This document shows, piece after piece, positions 13,988 to 19,490 of a stretch of DNA of 19,490 nucleotides. Every line of letters begins with the position of its first letter. Position 1 is the first letter of the stretch. Source of the stretch: Nitrospirota bacterium (lineage in GTDB: Bacteria; Nitrospirota; Nitrospiria; Nitrospirales; Nitrospiraceae); contig JACRQB010000062.1 in NCBI GenBank assembly GCA_016222925.1, positions 1 to 19,490 of the forward strand, read 5' to 3'. The notes beneath the pieces were generated by a model. It did no database searches. It had not been told where the DNA came from and saw nothing but the letters and a program-made list of their open reading frames with translations. A program made the translations under genes and the position numbers.

Positions 13988-14806
13988 GTGAAGATACATC
14001 CAACAGCGATCATTCATCCCAAGGCGAGCCTCGATCCTGACGTGGAAATCGGGCCGTTCTGTGTCGTGGGGGAGCATGTCACGGTCGGAAAGGGGAGCCG
14101 ACTTATCTCCCATGCGACTATCGATGGGTGGACGGAAATCGGGGAGCGGAATGAAGTGCATCCGTTCGCTTCGATCGGAGGGCCTCCACAGCACCTTGGC
14201 TATAAAGGGGAGCCGACCAAAGTCGTCATCGGCCATGACAACATCATCCGCGAATATGTCACGATCAATCGGGGAACGACCCAGGGAGGGGGCGTGACCT
14301 CTCTTGGATCCAAGGGCATTCTGATGGCCTACGTGCATGTGGCGCATGATTGCCGGCTCGGCGACCATATTATTATGGCGAATGCCGCAAGCCTGGCGGG
14401 ACATATTACCATCGGTGATCATGCGGTTATCGGAGGCTTGACCGGTGTTCTTCAGTTTGTGCGTATCGGAGACTATGTAATGGTCGGAGGGTGTTGTGCG
14501 ATCGGCCAGGATATCCCTCCGTTTGTATTTGCAGCCGGCGGGTATCGCGCACATCTGTACGGCCTCAATTCAGTCGGTTTGCAACGGCATGGTTTCTCGG
14601 TGGACCGGATCGCCGTGTTGAAGAAGGCATTTGACTTGCTGTTCCGATCGGGCCATCGGACAGCGGAGGCGATTCGATTGGCTAAAAAAGAGTTTAAGGG
14701 ACATGCCGATGTAGCCAAGATTCTCACGTTTATGGAGGGAACCAAACGTGGCATCTCAAGGGCTGTCAGCCCTGACCTAGAGCGCGAGTTCGATCAACCG
14801 GTGTGA
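13988..14806 (+). CDS. lpxA: UDP-N-acetylglucosamine acyltransferase LpxA
   Basis: LpxA transfers a 3-hydroxyacyl chain from ACP to the 3-position of UDP-GlcNAc (or its 3-amino analogue in some bacteria), the first step of lipid A synthesis. The 272-residue protein starts MKIHPTAIIHPKA. It runs through left-handed hexapeptide repeats (VEIGPFCVVGEHVTVGKGS, IGHDNIIREYVTINRGT) to the active-site block AYVHVAHDCRLGDHI with catalytic H120. It then has ANAASLAGHITIGDHAVIGG, VMVGGCCAIGQDIPP, and the C-terminal helical domain from LNSVGLQRHGFS. Length is within the family range (about 255-275). The GTG start at 13988 agrees with the motif and ribosome site. Its stop overlaps the first possible lpxI start. 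Confidence 0.97.
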   Translation: MKIHPTAIIHPKASLDPDVEIGPFCVVGEHVTVGKGSRLISHATIDGWTEIGERNEVHPFASIGGPPQHLGYKGEPTKVVIGHDNIIREYVTINRGTTQGGGVTSLGSKGILMAYVHVAHDCRLGDHIIMANAASLAGHITIGDHAVIGGLTGVLQFVRIGDYVMVGGCCAIGQDIPPFVFAAGGYRAHLYGLNSVGLQRHGFSVDRIAVLKKAFDLLFRSGHRTAEAIRLAKKEFKGHADVAKILTFMEGTKRGISRAVSPDLEREFDQPV

Positions 14807-15675
14807 GCCTCTCAGCCACTATGACCCTGGCCATGCCTATAGCGGACGGTCGAATCGGGGTGATCGCCGGGAACGGACGATTTCCGATCATCTTTGCGGA
14901 TAACGCTCGCAAGATGGGTCTTCAAGTTTATGCGGTGGCTCATGAGGGGGAAACCGAACCGGAGCTCGAACAGCATGTCGATCGGATCCATTGGGTCAAG
15001 ATCGGCCAGCTCAACAAGTTGATCAACGCGTTCAAGGCCGACGGCGTCCGGAATGTGGTCATGCTGGGGGGCATCAAGAAAACGCATGTCTACAGCCATG
15101 CCCGTCCTGATTTTCGCGTGCTGGCGCTCGCCACGAAATTGGCCCTCTGGAAGGATGACGATATTCTACGCGCACTTGCTGCAGAACTTGAGAAGGACGG
15201 CATCACCATTTGTGAGTCGACGTTCGGTCTGGAAGGGATCTTGGTTGAGGAAGGGACGCTCACGTCGCGTCAACCAACTAAGAAGGAGTGGGTGGACATC
15301 CGTTATGGCTGGGACGTGGCTAAAGAGACGGGGCGCCTCGACATCGGCCAATGCGTCGTGATCAAAGACCGCGTCGTTGTGGCGGTTGAAGCGGTCGAAG
15401 GGACCGATGAAGCGATCAAGCGGGGCGGTGGACTGGCCAAAGATGGTGCGGTCGTGGTGAAGCGGAGCAAACCGCAGCAGGATCTCCGGTTTGACCTGCC
15501 GGCCGTGGGTCCCAGGACGATCGAGGTCATGCAATCCGTCAAGGCGTCGGTGCTGGCCGTCGAGGCCGGCCGATCCGTGATGCTGGATCGAGAATCGCTT
15601 CTCCGCACTGCGGAGGAAGCCGGTATCGCTGTCGTTGGCCTCGCTCGCGAAGAGGAGCCCAGCCCGGCGACCTGA
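14803..15675 (+). CDS. lpxI: UDP-2,3-diacylglucosamine pyrophosphatase LpxI
   Basis: LpxI cleaves UDP-2,3-diacylglucosamine to lipid X and UMP, the fourth lipid A step, replacing LpxH in many non-enteric bacteria. The protein of up to 290 residues has the LpxI (DUF1009) layout. It begins RIGVIAGNGRFPIIFADNAR, continues with HWVKIGQLNKLINAFKADGV, MLGGIKKTH and DGITICESTF, and then the C-terminal domain with DIGQCVVIKDRVVVAVEAVE, GTDEAIKRGG, VVVKRSKPQQDLRFDLPAVG and DRESLLRTAEEAGIAVVGLA. The GTG at 14803 overlaps the lpxA stop (GTGTGA) and is chosen for coupling. ATG 14821 or 14833 would give a length nearer the family mean and remain possible. It is intact. Confidence 0.93.
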   Translation: MSLSATMTLAMPIADGRIGVIAGNGRFPIIFADNARKMGLQVYAVAHEGETEPELEQHVDRIHWVKIGQLNKLINAFKADGVRNVVMLGGIKKTHVYSHARPDFRVLALATKLALWKDDDILRALAAELEKDGITICESTFGLEGILVEEGTLTSRQPTKKEWVDIRYGWDVAKETGRLDIGQCVVIKDRVVVAVEAVEGTDEAIKRGGGLAKDGAVVVKRSKPQQDLRFDLPAVGPRTIEVMQSVKASVLAVEAGRSVMLDRESLLRTAEEAGIAVVGLAREEEPSPAT

Positions 15676-15779
15676 GTCAACGAAGAAGTTTTGGAATCTG
15701 AAGATCTGTGGATCGATTGATTTCAGAAACGCAACACATCAATCGATCAAGAGATTCCCCAATTCAGTCTAAGAGGTGT

Positions 15780-16620
15780 ATGGTCAAGCTCCGTGCCGGT
15801 GTCATCGGGGTCGGGCATCTCGGTCAACACCATGCACGCCTCTATGCCTCCTTGCCGGATTCGACGCTGGTCGGTGTGATCGACCAAGACCAGGGGCGAG
15901 CCGCTGGCATTGCCCAGAAGCATGGCGCACGGGTATTCAGTGATCTCCCAGATTTCTTGAAGCAGGTTGAGGTCGTCAGTATCGCTGTCCCCACCTCCAG
16001 TCACTATTCCGTGACCAAAGCCTGTCTCGAAGCCGGGAAACATGTGCTGGTGGAGAAACCGATCGCCGTCCTGCCGGTTGAGGCACGGGAGCTGGTGGAG
16101 TTGGCAACACGCAATCGATGTACGCTGCAAGTGGGACATAGTGAGCGTTTCAATCCTATTCTGCAGGTGATGCGGACACATATTCAGAAACCGGTGTTGT
16201 TCGAGTGCTATCGACTGGGGACCTACAGCGGGCGTGGCACCGACGTTGATGTCGTCCTGGATTTGATGATTCATGACCTTGACTTAGTGCTGTCCTTTGA
16301 TCCGGGCCCCGTCGAAGATGTGCGGGCCGCTGGAGTGACGGTGCTCTCCTCAAGGCGATGGGTGTGTGTCGATCGATTTCCAGTCCCGCCAGGGCGTGAT
16401 CGGACGCCGATCGGTTGAGCCTGGTGGGAAGCTGAAGGTGGCAGTTGAAGAGGTACAAGCCGGAGACGGTGAACCTCTGAAACGACAGCTGGAATCGTTT
16501 CTCCATGCGATTCGTTTGGAATCTCGCCCAATCGTGTCCGGCGAGGACGGGGTTGCTGCGCTGGAGCTGGCCCATCGCGTGCTGTCGGCGATGGAAATGT
16601 CTTTGTATCAGCAGAGATGA
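15780..16620 (+). pseudogene. Gfo/Idh/MocA-type sugar dehydrogenase, with internal loss and frame change
   Basis: These enzymes oxidise or reduce sugars or nucleotide sugars with bound NAD. From ATG 15780 (AAGAGG just upstream) the Rossmann domain is clear: GVIGVGHLGQHHARLY (7-22), VVSIAVPTSSHY, VLVEKPIA with E92-K93-P94, GHSERFNP, and DLMIHDLDLVLS. Family sequence stops after VTVLSS (residue 191, about 16350). It resumes in another frame by about 16366 with SIDFQSRQGVIGRRSVEPGG, then EEVQAGDGEPLKRQLESFLH, and ends at TGA 16618. The gene spans about 280 codons against 320-340 expected, so roughly 50 residues of the substrate domain are missing. Its place between lpxI and lpxB suggests a nucleotide-sugar substrate. 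A GnnA-like role (oxidising UDP-GlcNAc at C3) is possible but unproven, since no aminotransferase partner is in the window. Confidence 0.8.
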
Positions 16621-16705
16621 GGCCATCTCTACAGGTCATCCGTCACGTGCTTCCTCAGCCGCGTGCATCGAATCGCAGTCACTGTCTGTGCTCCAATAAA
16701 TCGTC

Positions 16706-17836
16706 ATGGCGCGTATTCTGATCATTACTGGTGAAGCCTCCGGCGACCTCCACGGAGCCAATCTGGCCAAGGCGCTCAGAGCCAAGGACCCTCAGGTCTC
16801 GTTGGCCGGGATCGGAGGGGCCGCGATGGAGGCGGCCGGTGTGCAATTGGTCTGCAAGATGGGGCAGTTCGACGTGATGGGGATGGTGGGTCCCTTGGTG
16901 TTGGTGGCGATCATGCGACGGTTTTTCTTCATGCGACGGTTGTTTCGGTCCGAACCATGGGATGCGGTCATCTTTGTCGACAACCCCGGATTAAACTTAC
17001 GGTACGCCTATTTTGCCAAGGGCGCTGGGTTGCGCGTGTTCTATTATGTTGCGCCGCAGATTTGGGCCTGGGGCGCCTGGCGGATGTACTGGATCAAGAA
17101 ACGAGTCGATCAGGTGTTGGTCATTCTGCCTTTTGAAAAACCCCTTTATGACAACGCGGGTATGCGCTGCACATTTGTCGGCCATCCCATCTTGGATGCA
17201 GTCGAAGGATCTTACGATCGGACGGCGCTGCGCAGCAGATTTGGCTTCGCTCAGGATGAGCGGGTGATTGGCTTGTTGCCGGGGAGCCGCGCGCATGAGG
17301 TACAGGCTCTGTTGCCGATCCTGATCAGGGCCGCAGAGCAATTGGCTCACCGGGCGCCAAAAACGAAGTTTATCTTGGCGCAGGCCTCCACAATTCAGGA
17401 TAATCTGCTGCAGCCACTCTTGCGGCAAAGTTCGGTTCCTGTCACCCTGGTCAAAGAACAAGCCAGTGAAGTGATGGCCGTATCCGATGTGGTGCTGGTG
17501 GCGTCGGGGACAGCCACGCTGCAAGCAGCTGTCGTGGGCACTCCTATGGTGTTGATCTATCGAACATCGGAATTGGAATTTTGGATCGCGAGTTTCTTTC
17601 TCCGGGTCAAATGGATTGGACTGGTGAATTTGGTGGCAGGTCGATCCGTCGTGCCGGAGTTGTTGCAGGATGAGGCCACCGGCCAGCGGCTTTACGAGGA
17701 GGCGCTGCGGATCTTGGAAGATCCCGCAGCCTATGCGGAAATGAAGCGGAGCTTGGCGCAAGTACGAGACGCATTAGGTGAACCAGGCGCGTCCGTTCGA
17801 GCGGCAGAGGTGGTATTGGCGGCATGTCAGGCTTAG
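16706..17836 (+). CDS. lpxB: Lipid A disaccharide synthase LpxB
   Basis: LpxB joins UDP-2,3-diacylglucosamine and lipid X to the lipid A disaccharide, at the inner face of the cytoplasmic membrane. The 376-residue GT19-family protein starts ARILIITGEASGDLHGANLA, the family signature. It continues with GQFDVMGMVGPL, VIFVDNPGLNLRYA, VAPQIWAWGAWRM, LPFEKPLYDNAGM, CTFVGHPILDAVE, GLLPGSRAHEVQALLPI, and the donor-site region DVVLVASGTATLQAAVVGTP followed by MVLIYRTS. Length is normal. ATG 16706 begins the signature exactly, although the ribosome site is weak. The 3' end overlaps msbA by 13 bases, indicating coupled translation. Confidence 0.97.
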   Translation: MARILIITGEASGDLHGANLAKALRAKDPQVSLAGIGGAAMEAAGVQLVCKMGQFDVMGMVGPLVLVAIMRRFFFMRRLFRSEPWDAVIFVDNPGLNLRYAYFAKGAGLRVFYYVAPQIWAWGAWRMYWIKKRVDQVLVILPFEKPLYDNAGMRCTFVGHPILDAVEGSYDRTALRSRFGFAQDERVIGLLPGSRAHEVQALLPILIRAAEQLAHRAPKTKFILAQASTIQDNLLQPLLRQSSVPVTLVKEQASEVMAVSDVVLVASGTATLQAAVVGTPMVLIYRTSELEFWIASFFLRVKWIGLVNLVAGRSVVPELLQDEATGQRLYEEALRILEDPAAYAEMKRSLAQVRDALGEPGASVRAAEVVLAACQA

Positions 17837-19490
17837 AACGATTCAAGCGGCTCATGGGGTATGTGAAACCGTATCGTCTGCGGTTCATTGCGGCCTTCGT
17901 TTGCTCAGGGATGGTGGCAATCCTAAGCGGGGTATATGCCTGGCTTGCTCGTCCGGTTTTGGACGGTATCTTTATCGACAAAAACGAGCAGTTGTTGTTG
18001 GTGCTGCCGTTGGCGATCTTGGGCGTAGCCGTATTGAAAGCCCTGTTCAGCTATGGAGTGGGCTATTTAATGGCCTATGTCGGGAATCGGGTGGTGGCCG
18101 ATATCCGACAGGAATTGTTTCAACGGCTCATGCGACTCTCAATCGGGTTTCACGATGCGAATACGTCGGGTCGTCTGGTCTCTCGAGTCGTGAACGATGT
18201 GGGGCTGATGGCCAACGCGGCATCGAGTGTCGTGAAAGATATTTTTCAAAACGGCCTGACTTTTGTGGCCATGGTCGGTGTCATCCTCTATCAGAATTGG
18301 AGGCTGGCGGGTCTGTCTCTGATTGTGATCCCGCTTTCGGCGCTCACCATGGTACGGGTCGGACGGAAGTTGAAACGGTTGGCTGCCAGCGGACAAGAGC
18401 AAATGGGTGACATGTCCTCAACGCTCCAAGAAACGTTTTCCGGTATCAGAATGGTAAAGGCGTTCGGGCGAGAAGATGCAGAGGCTGTGCGATTCAGCGA
18501 GCGGAACCGCAAGGTGCTGTCGACCACCTTGAAAAGCAATCAAGTCTGGTCGATCGGCCACTCGCAGATGGAAGTCATCGGGGTGATCGGTGTTGCGACC
18601 ATTATCTGGTACGGAGGCTATTTGGTCATCCACGAGATGATGACCCCCGGTGCATTTTTCTCCTTCCTGGCGGCGATGTTTATGGCCTATACGCCGATCA
18701 AAAAACTCTCCGGAGCCAACAATCTGATACAACAGGCGCTGGCGGCTGCTGATCGGGTTTTTGACGTATTGGATTTAGAAACCGAGCAGTCTCAGAATCG
18801 CGGTACGGTCTCGCTGTCGGGGATCCATCGGGCTATTGAATTCCAGGGCGTTTCCCTGCGGTATGAGAATCAATCGATTCCAGCTCTTGCCGATATCGAT
18901 CTCTCCATTAAGCCCGGCGAAGTTGTGGCGCTTGTGGGAAGCAGCGGAAGCGGAAAGACCACATTAGTCAGTTTGCTGCCGCGTTTCTATGAACCGACGG
19001 CGGGAAGCATTGTGTTGGACGGCATCCCCTTGACGTCGTACGAGTTACAATCGCTACGAGGCCATATCGGGATTGTCTCGCAAGAAATCTTCCTATTTGA
19101 TGATACCGTTCGGAGCAACATTGCGTTTGGAAGGTCCGATGCCAATCCTTTCGATGTGGAACAAGCGGCCAAGTTAGCGTATGCCCACGACTTTATCCTT
19201 CGCTTGCCGAACGGGTACGAGACGATCATCGGAGAGCGCGGAGTCAAGCTGTCGGGCGGTGAGCGGCAACGATTGGCGATCGCCCGAGCCATTCTTCGTG
19301 ATCCACCGCTTCTGATCCTTGACGAAGCGACATCGGCGCTCGATACCGAGTCTGAACGGATCGTACAGTTGGCCTTGGCCAATTTGATGAAGAATCGAAC
19401 AACCTTGGTGGTCGCTCATCGGCTCTCGACCATTCAAAATGCAGATCGAATCATCGTCTTGGATCGAGGGGCTATTGTTGAAATGGGCTC
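17824..19490 (+). CDS. msbA: Lipid A export ABC transporter MsbA (3' end outside window)
   Basis: MsbA is a homodimeric ABC exporter that flips lipid A core across the inner membrane. The 555 visible codons start at ATG 17824 inside the end of lpxB. The membrane domain (about 1-320) has six predicted segments, including FIAAFVCSGMVAILSGVYAW and FVAMVGVILY, and the coupling-region motif VKAFGRE. The nucleotide-binding domain begins near residue 340. It has Walker A GSSGSGKTT (372-380), the Q-loop VSQE, the signature LSGGE (476-480), Walker B LLILDEATSALD with D500 and E501, and the H-loop AHRLST with H532. All catalytic motifs are intact. About 25-45 residues are expected beyond the window. 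Its place after lpxB supports MsbA over other lipid exporters. Confidence 0.93.
   Translation, partial: MSGLERFKRLMGYVKPYRLRFIAAFVCSGMVAILSGVYAWLARPVLDGIFIDKNEQLLLVLPLAILGVAVLKALFSYGVGYLMAYVGNRVVADIRQELFQRLMRLSIGFHDANTSGRLVSRVVNDVGLMANAASSVVKDIFQNGLTFVAMVGVILYQNWRLAGLSLIVIPLSALTMVRVGRKLKRLAASGQEQMGDMSSTLQETFSGIRMVKAFGREDAEAVRFSERNRKVLSTTLKSNQVWSIGHSQMEVIGVIGVATIIWYGGYLVIHEMMTPGAFFSFLAAMFMAYTPIKKLSGANNLIQQALAAADRVFDVLDLETEQSQNRGTVSLSGIHRAIEFQGVSLRYENQSIPALADIDLSIKPGEVVALVGSSGSGKTTLVSLLPRFYEPTAGSIVLDGIPLTSYELQSLRGHIGIVSQEIFLFDDTVRSNIAFGRSDANPFDVEQAAKLAYAHDFILRLPNGYETIIGERGVKLSGGERQRLAIARAILRDPPLLILDEATSALDTESERIVQLALANLMKNRTTLVVAHRLSTIQNADRIIVLDRGAIVEMG

Overview
The window looks like a chromosomal segment of a Gram-negative bacterium. 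The lipid A and outer-membrane gene order, the LpxI-type hydrolase and the protein sequences suggest a Nitrospira-like member of the Nitrospirota. That assignment is from memory and was not searched. No rRNA, tRNA, CRISPR array, integrase or complete mobile element was seen.

Layout. Bases 1-3284 are an accessory, partly decayed stretch. It holds the 3' end of a membrane-protein gene, an exported ankyrin-repeat gene on the minus strand, an IS3-type transposase remnant with one recognisable element end, a 105-codon unknown gene whose 3' part is duplicated on the far side of the ankyrin gene, and a small exported-protein gene that appears frameshifted. Bases 3285-8786 are a tight minus-strand run reading lon, thiL, a DUF2062 membrane protein and a SAMHD1-like HD protein. 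Bases 9013-9909 hold galU (minus). After a 495-base divergent gap, bases 10405-19490 are a plus-strand envelope cluster: bamA, two ompH/skp-like genes, fabZ, lpxA, lpxI, a Gfo/Idh-type dehydrogenase, lpxB and msbA, the last cut by the window end.

How the genes fit together. LpxA, LpxI and LpxB carry out steps 1, 4 and 5 of lipid A synthesis. FabZ supplies the hydroxyacyl-ACP pool, MsbA flips the lipid A core, and BamA with Skp-like chaperones inserts outer-membrane proteins. GalU supplies UDP-glucose for surface sugars. lpxC, lpxD and lpxK are not in the window.

Main observation. Three plus-strand genes (bamA, the second ompH, and the Gfo/Idh gene) each lose an internal piece with a change of reading frame, giving four junctions in about 4.5 kb. 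Their neighbours are intact. bamA loses the segment that carries the conserved loop-6 motif, so the gene as written could not make a working protein although bamA is normally essential. Either the assembly has short collapsed segments here, or the locus is decaying and a second copy exists elsewhere. I found no convincing new biological system. The unusual signals are these lesions, the duplicated gene tail around the ankyrin gene, and the membership of the lon and lpx clusters.
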